64,000 nt of DNA from Leptidea sinapis (taxonomy: Eukaryota > Arthropoda > Insecta > Lepidoptera > Pieridae): positions 2,976,001-3,040,000 of the forward strand of contig NC_066272.1 in NCBI RefSeq assembly GCF_905404315.1, written 5' to 3'. The translations under genes were made by a program, and so were the position numbers. Within the stretch, counting starts at the first letter, position 1. Every line of letters begins with the position of its first letter. This document shows, piece after piece, positions 10,367 to 21,717 of this stretch. Under the pieces are notes generated by a model. That model was not told where the DNA came from. It was given only the letters and a program-made list of their open reading frames with translations, and ran no database searches.

Positions 10367-13207
10367 TTAAGGTAAGGACAGTAATTCAGAGTGCGAAAAC
10401 AGGTCGACATTAATGTGAGAATCCAATGATGAACACATTCTGTGAAGAGGCGCGCGAAACCCAATATTGGTTCTAGGAGTCGGTAGGTTGAAAGTTCTGT
10501 GCGTGCGTCCAGACCTGGCAGGAACATTGAATGGCAAAAGCTCGAGAAGTTCAGGACAAGCTAGTTCATTCACACATATTTTTCTTAAGGTGACACAGTC
10601 TATTAAGTGACGTTTTTGGCTAAGTGAAAGTAAATTGTATGTTTTTAAAAGTTCATTGTAGTTAGCCCTACCACAATTCATACGATAGTTTAAAATGCGT
10701 AAGAATTTCTTTTGTACAGCCTCCAGCTGCGTAACATATATAGCATAATGGGGATTCCAGATTGGACAGGCATATTCCAACTGAGACTGCACGAGCGTTT
10801 TATAAAGGTAAATATATGTGGCTTTGAAAGGTCTGGTGACACGGGTTATATAATATATATATATATAATATATATACACGAAGCCTAACATTCGGTAAGC
10901 TTTATTAATAATTATGCCCACATGCTTGTCCAAGGTTAGTTTAGGGTCAAGAAGGACCCCAAGATCCCTGACAGTGTGAACAGATTCAAGGGCATGGTCT
11001 CCAAGGGTGAGGTTGGACGTCATTATATTATGGGTGTTTCTAGTAAAGATGACATGCTGACACTTATTATAATTTAGAAATAATTTGTTTCTTTTGCTAT
11101 AGTCGTCGAGCCTATCAAGATCTTCCTGTATTAGTGACACATCAGAAGGTGTAAGTATCTTTTTATATAACTTTAGATCATCTGCATAGAGTAAATAATT
11201 GCAATGTAGGAAGCACGTCGATATGTCGTTGATAAATAAGGAGAAAAGCAACGGCCCAAGGATTGAGCCCTGGGGTACGCCGGATGTCACTAATACTTGA
11301 GATGAAGTATACCCATTTATAATCACCGATTGAACACGATTATGTAGGTAAGCTAAACCATCGCAAAAGATTTCCTTTAATACCATTAAAAGAAAACTTT
11401 TGTAAAAGCATTATATGGTCAACTTTGTCAAATGTCTTCTGAAAATCTGTATAGATTGTGTCTATCTGATGTTTACTATCCAAACCGCTAAAAACATAAT
11501 TAGTAAAAACAAGGAGATTAGTTAGAGTAGATTTGCCAGTTGCAAAGCCATGCTGTTGGTCTATAACAACATGCTGCAGAAAGAAATGCTTCGGTGCACT
11601 AATCTTTCGAGGACCTTAGGGATTGCGGAAAGGATTGAGATTGGGCGGTAATTTTCAACATCACTCTTAGAACCTGACTTAAAAATAGGCGTTATATAAG
11701 ATAATTTCCAGCAATGAGGAAAATCACCACCGGAGAGACACTTATTGAATAAAATCTGTAGAGGTATACATATTGACCGATATGTACGCTTGAGAAAAAC
11801 TGGCCTAATTTGATCTGGGCCAGGGCCTTTATTAGAGTCAAGCATATACAATTCTTTACTAATTTCCTCTTTACAAAAACATAAATTATTTATAACGATA
11901 TGCGAGTCACTAGAATGGCTCTCGTCAACCTTGTAACCAGTGTCTCGACTTGAACCAGTTTGAGATTCAAAAACTGACTGAAAATATTTTGAAAACATGT
12001 CTGCTATTTGTTTAGGGTCGTCAGATGTAATAGTGCCATATTTCATAAGCTTAGGGTATCCTGAGTTAGTATGTTTATTTGTCGACGTGTATTTCCAAAA
12101 TTTTTTGATATTTGTTTTTAGCGAAAATTCAATCCCTTCTATGTATCGATTAAAGCAATGTTTTATAAGACCCTTCACACGCGCTCTTAGTAAAGAAAAC
12201 TCCTGGTAGTCGCATAAGTTTTTGTAGGTCTTACAACGATACCAGAGTTTTTGCTTACGATTTAGAGTTCTTATCAAGCCATTGCTGAACCAAAGTGGAT
12301 ACTTTCGGGATTTAGGTTTACAGAATGGTACATAAGCAGCAATAATCTCATTTATTTTTAAGTAAAACATAGCAACAGCATCTTCTGTAGAAGACGAGGC
12401 CAGTAGTGTCACCCAATCAACCTTGTCGATAGCATTATTTATTAACTCGTAATCTGCAGTAAAGAAATTTCTTCGATTGACAGTAGCTGATGACATGATA
12501 GTTGTCTTATCAAAAGAACATAGAAAATCTAAAGGCGGGTGATGAGGAACCGGACTAAGTAACGGATCAATGGAGAAATCAACTTTTCCGGGAAGTGTTG
12601 ACAGTACTAGGTATAAAAGCCTCGCATTGTTATTGTAAACAGCATTAATCTGTTTTAAATTCATAAAGGACATGGTATGCAGCAGTAATTTAGATGACCC
12701 AGTATTTGCAGACTGTAATAAAATTTCTGGAGTGGATGACCATATGAGATTGGGTAAATTAAAATCGCCCATAATTATGTAATTAGAAAAACGTGAGCTA
12801 GCATATATGTCATGCAATTTATCAAAGAATTTTATGTATGCAGAGTAGTGAGAGGCAGGTGTAAAGTAACAAGTATTGAAAAGCAGACCAGATGGCAAAT
12901 TAATGTACATTTCCTCCAAATCCGGGGCTTGAAACTCAGTCAACCGTATAGCTTTAATTTCTCTCCTCGCCATGACCATGACCCCACCGCCACCTTTTTT
13001 ACGAGAGAGTTCAAGGTTTCTGTCTCGTCGAAATATGTCATAATCCCCCGAATGCAGCTCTCCATCAAAAATAGAATCAAGTAACCAGGTCTCTACCAGC
13101 ACAATAATATCGTAGTTGCTAGAAAGAATACTTTTTCTGAATTTGTCAAGCTTACTCTTCATGCCTCCACAGTTTTGATAGTAAATAGATAAGGCATGTT
13201 GAACCAT
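10367..13207 (-). pseudogene. endonuclease-reverse transcriptase (ORF2) of the CR1-type LINE
   Basis: Residues 1-230 form an AP-type endonuclease (YQNCGGMKSK, VETWL, MGDFNLP). The strand normally reading L-D-L-V here reads L-Y-L-V near 12605-12620, so a conserved Asp is lost. The RT follows: SNKGPGPDQIRP, YRPISIL, GVPQGSILGP and LYADDLKLYK. Two breaks interrupt it. A missing base near 11582 gives an early stop at 11561. A compensating shift near 11350 (two bases short in a Y-L-H-N-R-V-Q region) returns to the original frame, so the pieces 13207-11561 and 11386-10367 are in the same phase. A run of TA codons is inserted near 10850-10885. Identity is sure; activity is excluded for this copy. 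Confidence 0.85.
10850..10885. repeat. in-frame TA microsatellite inside the RT
   Basis: A TA-rich tract encodes a run of alternating Tyr and Ile on the minus strand between the residues RMLGFV and TRVTRPF. Its length is a multiple of three, so the frame survives. Confidence 0.75.
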
Positions 13208-13445
13208 AATCCGTAGTCAAAAAAGATGAATAAGAAAAATATAAAAATTATAGTTAAAACCAGTTTCGCGCTCCGTACTGCAATAATAGAGTATAAATAC
13301 AAAATTAAAATAATATGACATAAGTAAAAAAGACGAGTATTAGATATAGCAAAAACAGTAAAATACCTGTTAAGGTAACAATAATAAATATAGGTAATTT
13401 GACTATAATATAATATACAAACAAATGGCATACTATAGCATATAG

Positions 13446-14456
13446 TCATACTAGTTTAGCTATATCATCATTGGATCTTACTTGAATGACTTTAGCTTCA
13501 TTAGTTTTTCTAACAAAAATACTACAGTTTTTTATCCATACATACTTATATCCTTTTTCCTTTGCAAGAAGCCTGACTTTACTGAAGAGTATTTTATTTT
13601 TCAGAGTTAGGTGCTCATTGACGTAGAATCGATTATTGTCATTAACACCAGGAGCAACTGCAGACCCGCTGAGCAATTGATCAATTTTCAGAGAGCCCCG
13701 CAAACGTGCGGCAGCAATAAAATCATCACGTTTTCCGCGAGTTGTTAATTGCAATATAATATTTTTCGGGCGATTTGTAGGTACACCTGGCGCAACGCGA
13801 TGAACAGTTTTTATGTCAGAGTCCTTTAGTTCAACGTTTAAGATCCTGCTAAGTGTATAAGAAAGCTGTATTAGATTTTCACCTTTTCTTTCGGGCACAT
13901 TTTGGATCTCAATGTTGCAGGTTCTGGAGGCTTGATCGACGTCGTCGAATTTGTTGCGTAGGGTTTCCAGCTCCTTACGCAGTGCCGCATTTTCCTCGAG
14001 AAAGTTGGACGGCAGGGACGGGGGGTTTGTGACATTCGCCGATTCCACTTGAGCCAACCTTTCTTCCCATATGCTCATGCGATTTTCTAGGGCACATATT
14101 TCGTTCCTAAGTGTTCGTGAGACCTCCAAGATAGCAAAATTGAGATCATCACGCCATTGCTGCCTCAAGTCTGCAAGTTTTGTATCCATATATCTAGTTA
14201 AGGCCTCAGTATCTACGTTTAAGGATGCGGCTAAGTTAGGTGTGGGCGAGGTGGTCGTTGAATTTATAGCTTTATTTTTTGCCTTACATGCAGAACACCT
14301 CCACTTTATTCTGTTCATAGGTAATTTTTTTTTAAAGTCTGTTTCCGTCAAATCAGCACAATAAAAATGCAACCATGCTAAGCAAGAGGTACATTTAATG
14401 CCCTCTACATCAGATATACTTTTTAAACATTTACGGCAGTCCATTATTATAATCAT
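13446..14456 (-). CDS. LINE ORF1 protein: PHD finger, coiled coil, FP-like C-terminus
   Basis: This 336-residue open frame encodes the nucleic-acid-binding partner protein of the LINE. A start at the second Met (14444) would place the Cys-rich domain at the very N-terminus. Residues about 5-60 form a PHD-type zinc finger (CRKC, CTSC, HFYC, CSAC). Residues about 95-165 are rich in Glu, Leu and Arg and suit a coiled coil. Residues about 180-260 look like an RNA-binding fold. The last 65 residues (from FYVNEHLT through YVWIKNCSIFVR) resemble the C-terminal domain of baculovirus FP protein, a similarity known for many insect LINE proteins. No stop or shift is seen, in contrast to ORF2. It lies 238 bp ahead of ORF2. 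Confidence 0.8.
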   Translation of the reverse strand: MIIIMDCRKCLKSISDVEGIKCTSCLAWLHFYCADLTETDFKKKLPMNRIKWRCSACKAKNKAINSTTTSPTPNLAASLNVDTEALTRYMDTKLADLRQQWRDDLNFAILEVSRTLRNEICALENRMSIWEERLAQVESANVTNPPSLPSNFLEENAALRKELETLRNKFDDVDQASRTCNIEIQNVPERKGENLIQLSYTLSRILNVELKDSDIKTVHRVAPGVPTNRPKNIILQLTTRGKRDDFIAAARLRGSLKIDQLLSGSAVAPGVNDNNRFYVNEHLTLKNKILFSKVRLLAKEKGYKYVWIKNCSIFVRKTNEAKVIQVRSNDDIAKLV

Positions 14457-14649
14457 CCCAATCAGAGTTTAATATGAGAACAATCCAAAGAGTATATTGT
14501 CGATTAGGCCAAAATCCTTGTATCCGACCGGTTAGTCTGCTAGGTGTGGCAATACTGCTGCTGTCAGTTGTCAAATGCCAATTTAACAGTGACGTTGACT
14601 GACGTGTTTGGATATTTATATTATTGTGGCGACAATAATTTATCAATTA

Positions 14650-14986
14650 TTGTGAGGGTATTTATACAAATGGTTCATAGAATGCTTCGTATATTTTGCT
14701 TGTTATTTAAATAAAACGGGATGACTTAGAGAAACCTCCAAAGTATGTGGTTCACAGTACCTTTATAAATGGTTGGATGCACTTTTTGTTGAAATCCGCT
14801 TGGTATTTCCTAAATAATTTTAATAAAACTTTACACACACTGATACTGCTGTCACGTACAATACAAAGTTTATATTATTATGTGATGATATTTTTACCTA
14901 TTTACAATAGATTTTCTGGGCTGACCTATAATTATCTAAATGCTATAAAGGAGTAATGTGTAGTGCACTTAATCTTTTATTATATA
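14650..14986. other. AT-rich sequence between LINE and MITE
   Basis: I see only short chance frames, including one of 69 codons at 14747-14956, and no domain or repeat that I recognise. Confidence 0.35.
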
Positions 14987-15156
14987 TTAAAGGATTAAAA
15001 CGAGTGAAATTGTAACTGTGACAGGCGGTCCCGCTGTTAATGTGTTCTGAATAGGTCACGAAACGTCAGTTTAACTAAAAAATGTCTCAAAAACTCATGT
15101 AACTTTTACGCAAAATGTAAAAACACAGTTACAATCAACGCGTTTTAATCCTTTAA
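14987..15156. mobile_element. palindromic MITE of about 170 bp
   Basis: The outer roughly 34 bp are inverted copies: 'aaaggattaaaacg' with 'gtaactgtg' on the left answers 'cacagttac' with 'cgttttaatccttt' on the right. The core is unrelated and partly GC-rich (ggcggtcccgctgtt). Both ends carry TTAA, but this lies inside the palindrome and cannot be told apart from a TTAA target duplication. There is no coding capacity. Confidence 0.7.
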
Positions 15157-15418
15157 AAAGTGTTTTATATAAATGTGTAACACTCGCGTTAATCAAAGAA
15201 AATATTACATATTCATATTGTGTAATGTAATACTAATAAAAACAATCGTGGGATCCAACAGACCTTGGAACACCAACGAAATTGCTTACTTTTCTCCAAT
15301 ATTTATTCAACTGGGATTGAAATCGGGACTGATATGAATAGCAATTTGCCCCTTAACTTTATTTAAGGAAACATTGTCTAAAATCCGAGTAAAGTAAAAT
15401 GTAAATTATAAAGTTCAA
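15157..15418. other. AT-rich sequence, no gene seen
   Basis: This is an AT-rich stretch between the MITE and the RTE remnant; nothing is recognised. Confidence 0.3.
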
Positions 15419-15660
15419 ATGGAACGTACCACGTACCGGAAGACGCAATGTTAGGCCCCCACAAGATGGACCGATGATGTGGTCACGATCGCCGGAATAC
15501 ATAGGATGAGAGCGCAGGACGGATCGTGGAGATTTTTGGGGGAGCCCTTTGTCCAGCAGTGGACGTCTTCCGGCTGGTGACGATTGTATAAACGAGACAA
15601 TTTTTTTTTTAATTATAAAAATGTAACTTAGGACCAAAGAGGCAAGGTGCATAAATAAGA
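15419..15660 (+). mobile_element. RTE-type LINE, C-terminal and 3' remnant
   Basis: A forward frame at about 15420-15582 reads the pattern typical of the RT C-terminus of RTE elements: R-x-T-R-W-T-D-D-V near its start, a W-R-F-L-G-E-P-F-V-Q-Q-W-T-S-S-G-W block and then a stop. It is embedded in GC-richer sequence than its surroundings, and an A/T-rich tail with a T run (15600) follows. One base in the middle seems lost relative to the family pattern. Only the last 50 or so codons survive. Confidence 0.6.
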
Positions 15661-16884
15661 ATAAGCGTGTTAAACTAAAGTTATTTTGACATATAAAATC
15701 ACAACTGAACTTTATTCACTAGAGAGACGTTCAGAGGTAGCGTTTATCATAACTGTCACATAAATATAACGATAAGAAGTGCGGGCCGTACAGGAGATGG
15801 GAGTTATGTGTTCATATGTTACAAATAAATACCTCTCACACCTACGACCGACCAACGTTATCTACGGTGCAGTGTCGGAAATTAACGTTTCATCTATAAA
15901 GAGCACACTGGTAAATTATTCCTCCCTAAAAGTCAGAAAACTTTGAAACCATAATATTCCTCACAATTACACTTGCTCTATCTAAGAACGGAAAAAAAAA
16001 AAATTTTAACCCTACAGTGGTCGCGCATAAGATCATGCCATAAGAGGACGCGCGGATGACGGGCGTCATCCATTTTCTTTCAACGATTTATAATAACATT
16101 ATCAGTATTTAGGTTTTATTTATTTATTTAACATAATGAAAACTCATTTAATACTTACAGTATATATATATGCATATATATACAACAAAAATGTATTAAA
16201 AAAATATTTTTCTTAACAAATTAGGAATAAAAACTAAGTCCTTATAAATTATTTGGAACTGAAATCAACTTTTGACTAAACTAATATAAGAAATCAAGAA
16301 AAATGGTCTTAATTTATGATTCAATTTTCAATTTATTTTGTTGCAAATGTAATTTAATAATGGAGTTGCAGTCTGTACGGTCTTACTTCATTATGTAAGT
16401 CTCCTCAATAATTAATCACGTGAGGTGATTTCATTGATCAGCAGCAAGTAACTATTCTATTTTAATGTCAATATATCTAAGTGACGCAGTTCCATTCCGC
16501 TGCACTATGCACTCATCAAAGTTTCACATTAAAATTTCGCAAACGTTAGCTGTAATAACTTCTTTGGAACGTTCCTTTCACTAAGCACTTCAGTATTCAT
16601 TAACAATTTTTTTTTTATAAATTATTTAACTAATCTCTAGATGTTAAACGGAATAAATTTAAGTTAAAAAGTCATAGTAGAAAGAAAATATAAGGTATAA
16701 ATTAAGTAATAATTATTATAAAATATTAAATAATCGACACGTATGTGAAATAAAATTAAAATAAAAGTACACAAAATGTGTATATAAGGGTATCATCGGT
16801 GTATCTGCTTCCTGTGATTGCTGACTTACAAAATGCTAGGGAGTATTGCTCCCTTTTATTTAGTACATATAAAAATTCAAAAAT
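15661..16884. other. AT-rich sequence, no gene seen
   Basis: This holds short A/T tracts and a small palindromic (TATA/GCATA) cluster near 16160. A GC-richer patch at 16020-16075 (cgcgcataag...gacgggcgtcatcc) has no mate in the window that I found. Confidence 0.35.
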
Positions 16885-17150
16885 AAAAAACACTTTATTC
16901 ATGTAGGTCAAGGAACAGACTTATGAATGTCAAAAAAAATAAAAATATTGTTTCTTATTGAATTTACCGCTACTTTGTAAAGGGTTGAGCTAATGAGAAG
17001 AAGTAGCAAGAAACTCATTGCCACTCTTTTAAGTCAAGATTTACATTTTAATTTTTTTACAAATCATTTCAATTACAATATATGCAAAGTGACGCACCAA
17101 AAATACTCAAATGTCAAAAACTGAAAGGCTTACACGAGTAAGTCAAAAAA
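16885..17150 (+). repeat. interspersed repeat R2, longest copy
   Basis: The segment begins at 'cactttattcatgtaggtca', continues through 'gagaagaagtagcaagaaac' and ends near 'cacgagtaagtc'. It recurs at 30143-30360 (same orientation) and, truncated and inverted, at 4815-4930. The 'cactttatt...aggtca' start resembles the 3' ends of many lepidopteran retroelements read in reverse, so these are probably SINE or truncated LINE copies. Confidence 0.7.
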
Positions 17151-17473
17151 AGTAAATTAATACTTATAAACACAAGAATTATTGAGTATAGTCCTCATCA
17201 ATCCTCTCATACCGTATATAAATAGAGGCATTATGTGATATTAATTTATGTATTAAGAATTAAGATATTTTCCCACTTATAACTTAGTTTGGCTTATTAC
17301 ATAATTATTTAATATAGTTAATTACACTCTGTATTATTAAAAGCATACCATATTGCTTTATTAATATTGAAGCAAAAAATAATATATTATACGAATCTGA
17401 GTTTATCTTAAATAATAGATTATCGCAGTCAGTAGATCAACAATACCCCAATTTCCTACTCGATTGGGCAGCT
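17151..17473. other. AT-rich sequence, no gene seen
   Basis: I found nothing I can support in this stretch. Confidence 0.3.
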
Positions 17474-18030
17474 TAATGGCTTTTGGAACAGAAAACTCGA
17501 TTACGATCCAGAAACAAAACAAGTAAAAATACAAAATGTATATTGCCTTGCTTACATTACTTCATACATAATAGCTTTAAGGGTAAATGTATACACTTCT
17601 ACAATAAAGTCCCAGCCACTGTTCAGGCATTATATATAAATAAATTTAAATGTTTTATAAAAAAATGGCTCTGTCGTAAATCCTATTACTCCACTGCTGA
17701 ATATCTAAATGATCGGACAGCCTGGGACTAGATTGTGATTATTTTATAGCGATAGAAATGACTGTACAATATTGTATATTTTTATTGAAAAGAACGCAAA
17801 AAAAAGAATGCTGTGAGAGTTTCTTGGGCCGTTTCTTCTCTCCCAGAGCGCCATTTGTTTCCGAAGCGATAGTAGTATCTAGTAGTATAAGAAATGACAT
17901 CAAAAAGAATTCTAAAGAAATCAATTTTGAAAAAAATAAATGCCTTTTATGCCTTTACATCTATATAAGAGGTATTAAATGGACCTTCCTCAAAGCAATG
18001 AGTCGCTTACAAAAACCTTTTATTTGTTAA
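17474..18030 (+). mobile_element. LINE 3' end: RT C-terminal tail plus 3' UTR
   Basis: The frame 17483-17731 reads a motif series typical of the end of insect LINE RT proteins: N-S-F-K-G-K-C-I-H-F-Y-N-K-V-P, then a basic segment (KFKCFIKKWLCRK), Y-Y-S, Y-L-N-D-R-T-A-W and a stop. About 300 bp of 3' UTR follow, including a GC-richer block at 17820-17880. The copy is 5'-truncated; its clade cannot be fixed from so little. Confidence 0.6.
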
Positions 18031-20261
18031 ATCACAATCACACATTACTACTGAAGTTTGCATAATTAAATCAAATCATATTATTGTGGATACATACGAG
18101 TATAATTAGAGTCTTAACTCTCTATTTTGCTATCAATATTATATAAGCACTGAAGGCCTTGAGTTCATACTCAAAAAAACTTATCACAAATAATATTTTT
18201 TAATTGTATGAGTGTCTTAATTTTAAACCAATTACAATGAAGTATCTTGGTACTCATGTTAATGTTTCTAACTTAAACTCACTTCGAATTTTGATATGAA
18301 AGAGCATTTAGAAAGTTTTTGAGTCTTTGGTTGATACATAATACTACAACACCTTATCACATTTTGTTGACAATCACATAATAGCTTGTATGAAATCATT
18401 GAAAATATTATATGAGTTTCAATATTAAAGTTATATAATAAGTAAGGGCTTATGTCTGGTATCGCCTTATTATTTATTTATTTGGGCAACTAAAAATAAC
18501 ACTCTTTACATGCTTAAACTTAAAATATAATAATAATATGGCTAAGAGTTAATTCACTTATAAGCAACCACAGCATTCATTATTGAATACATTATTTTTA
18601 TAAGTAACAATTCGTTAAGGGTGTTGGTTCTGCATTAAAATTATAAATTGTTTAAATTAATATAAAAATTGTAGAAGAGCTTAAATTTGTAAGTTCAGTA
18701 TAATAATTTAAAAGGCTTTTAAGTATACGTATAAATCCACGAAGACAAATTTTAATTCTGAACGATTATGGGTAGTTTCGTACGGATATATTGAAATGGG
18801 CTACAAATTTCGCAGTGATAATAAGAGGAATTTAAATTTAGTAAGTTGTAAAATGTGATATAATTGACTCAATGATTTAAATCAGGTTTATTGACAAAAT
18901 GAGCCATCAATATTATGGCTGAGGCAATCAAACATTAATTATATAATTTATTTACATTCATGATGGAATAACCATTGGCATGGGCACGGGGATCTGCGCT
19001 GGTGTGGGTCCAAGTTACGTCAGTTGATGCTTCGACTGCTGAAGACGGCAAGCATCGTAAATAATATGTTGGTCTCAGTGAGTCATACGTTTTTGTGCCG
19101 TTTGGTGTCGAGACACTACAAAGTACTATCTTCTCGCCTTAATAGGGCTACTGGCAACCCAAGTGCTGGCAGCTATTTCAGTCAACGGATCAACTTATTC
19201 TTGGTACGCTTCCCTGTAATGATAGTTTTAATATTTTAATGTAATTATAGCATGTAAATATAATATATGCTATGTTAATTAAAAAAAAAATATTTTACAT
19301 TTCACTTTATCACTTATAAGTGCTAATTTTAGAATATTATTAGATTTACTCCGACAGATACAACTGAGGCATGTGTAAAATAATTATTTTGAATCTCATC
19401 AAGTTACTTAATAATCCTTGAAACTTGCATTTAGCTGCTGAGACTGTTTTTGTAACATCAATAATATATAAGATGTATTTTCGCTTACACAAAAGATAGA
19501 AAAAAAATCTGAAACTGAAATATAAAAGGGCTCGGGTCAGTAAAATAAATATAATCGTATAAGATTCATTGCCGTCTGTTACTTCATTGCAATTTAGTTG
19601 CGCCGAGCCAAGAAACGAACTGAAGGCGGATATCCGGTTCTAAAAGGCAAGGAAGTTAACAGAACGTAAAGCTCCAATTGTTGATACAATATTTATTTTT
19701 ATATTGCTTTACTGATAATAAAATATTGCTTTAATACGTTCTGAGTAAATAGAAAATTGAATAAAATTTTACATTTGAAAAGTCGCGAGATATCCTTCAA
19801 TAAAAAGTTTTAAAATTGTATTTCGGCGTGTTAAGAGAGGGAAGAAAAGTGTCATTTTTACAAGTGAAAAAATGCTTTTAAGTATGTATAAAAATGTATG
19901 TATTTTAAAATGTATTTAAAAAGCATATTGTATATCATTTATATTTTAAATTAAATTTAAAAACAAAGTATATTGTTATTTTTAATAATTATATTTTATT
20001 AATTAAACATTCAATATTCCCCTTTAACTTTTCTGTAAAGTGTAAATCTGTAACGTTTCTTACCCCCTGAAATAATATTTACTATTCTATAAGGAAGTGA
20101 GTGACAGTTGGAGCAGATAATCCAGCTGATATTAACCAGCACCAATTGCTCATAAAAAGTTAAATATTTCCTGTTTCGAGAATCGCGTGACGTTCAAAAT
20201 GTCCTATGTAATACTGCCATGAAACCCCACTATTAGAAAATAGTGCGTAATTTTTTTAGAA
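18031..20261. other. AT-rich sequence, no gene seen
   Basis: The longest frame here (19024-19239, 71 codons) has no recognised domain. A 'tatttatttatttgggcaac' block near 18472-18492 resembles a LINE 3' end read in reverse. The rest is low-complexity. Confidence 0.4.
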
Positions 20262-20652
20262 GGTACCTATGTCGTATCACCTTGAAAACACCGCACAAGG
20301 TAGTTCATGCCACAGCTTGGCTGATCGTGGAAGTTCCTTGAAAACCGCACTGTGGAGGAACGCCATGTATCTAGATGGTGGGGAGTTTTTTTTATTTATT
20401 TATTTTACACACAAAAAAGTATTTTACAATTTACATAAATTTAAGTACAAATATAAACCCAATCCATGATGATATCCTAATTTGTGGCGTGTCGTGCAAA
20501 GGTGGAATTCGGCAGCAGGAATCAGGTGAAACAGCTTTTCGGAACACTCTCCTTTTCATCCGGGTGTCTTCTACCCCATTTACATGCGGTACAATAAAGC
20601 GATGTCTCTACACAACGCCAAGTGATCTAACTGTTCACAGATCACTGATCTG
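20262..20652 (-). mobile_element. LINE family A, 3' remnant interrupted by a small insertion
   Basis: 20262-20386 and about 20467-20652 are the reverse complement of consecutive parts of the 37-kb copy (about 40620-40495 and 40490-40340). Between them lie about 80 bp starting with a T run and a TTTA repeat (20387-20466), which look like a tiny LINE or SINE 3' end inserted later. Coding frames are destroyed. Confidence 0.8.
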
Positions 20653-21717
20653 CTTTTGTTTTCTACAATTATAGCGATGTTATTATGGTTTTAATAAAAA
20701 AAATATTTATGTAATTAGAAAATGAATTACTATCAATACAGAACGTAACCAATACAATTAAGTGTAAATATTATTGAATTAAAGATGCTGTAAATGTATG
20801 TATTAAGGTAAGTTGCAATTGACTGGAAGAATTCAAGGCGTTTAAATAGAGATATGCAGGCAACACTACAGTAATAAAAACCCCCAGCATTACCATTAAG
20901 TATTATTGCAAAATACATGCTTAGATTTTATAGTTAGCCTTAGGGAATAGATACTAATACAATATAATATTATTATGTTAAGGTTTTATAGATAGGCTTA
21001 GAATCAAGGTAAGTGAATATTGATTCTGTCCCTTCTTTTCTGTTCTTTCGGAATTCTGCTGGAGGTTTTCATTTTAAATATTTTATATGTATTTATATAT
21101 GTTTAATAAAGTATATCGTATTAAATATATCGTTGTCTTGTACCCATAGTACAGGCTATGCCTACTTTGGGGCAAGATAATTTGTGTAAGAGTGTGTCAA
21201 AATAAAAAATATATTAAATATATTTTCAATATACGGGGGTATATTATTATTCAGTTAAAGATTGATAGTATGTTAATATTAAGAAAAACTTATACAACTG
21301 CTTAGCGTGGCAACCAATGTGTAATAAACTAAATATACAAATTGCATTCTACAAAAAAGGCTTAGCTATTGTTATGAATCAAAAATCATTAAATAGAAAA
21401 TTAAATAATATCTTGATAAAATAAATAAAAGGCCTGTTGGGGTACACAGAGGATAGTGCGTAGAGCACAACACTCTTTAGTCTATTCAAATTATCCTACC
21501 TACCTTTAGGAGTTAATAATTATCTGTGTGAACGTTGCGACGACCGATCGTTAGAGAAGCTGGTCGACAGAGAGTCATAGAATAGTTTCGCCGGGCAGTG
21601 AGGAATGTGTTTTAGATATTTTAAAACACTTTAACAGTGTAATATCGTTTCTCATGTTGTAGGTGTACCATTGCTAACAGTGAGTTTGGTGAATCCCAAC
21701 ATCACCTAGCTGTGCTA
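20653..21717. other. AT-rich sequence, no gene seen
   Basis: A GC-richer patch at 21535-21605 has no recognisable identity. No supported gene. Confidence 0.35.

Larger units (their letters stand above)
10122..14600 (-). mobile_element. CR1-type LINE with PHD-finger ORF1
   Basis: This is a two-ORF non-LTR retrotransposon in reverse orientation. It has about 150 bp of 5' UTR (5' end judged only approximately, near 14600), ORF1 (14456-13446), a 238-bp gap, ORF2 (13207-10367) and a 3' UTR of about 230 bp. It ends in a short TAAA/TTAA-type tandem tract at 10122-10137, instead of a poly(A), as is usual for CR1-group elements. ORF1 is open; ORF2 has two frame breaks and an altered endonuclease residue, so this copy cannot mobilise itself. 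Confidence 0.85.
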
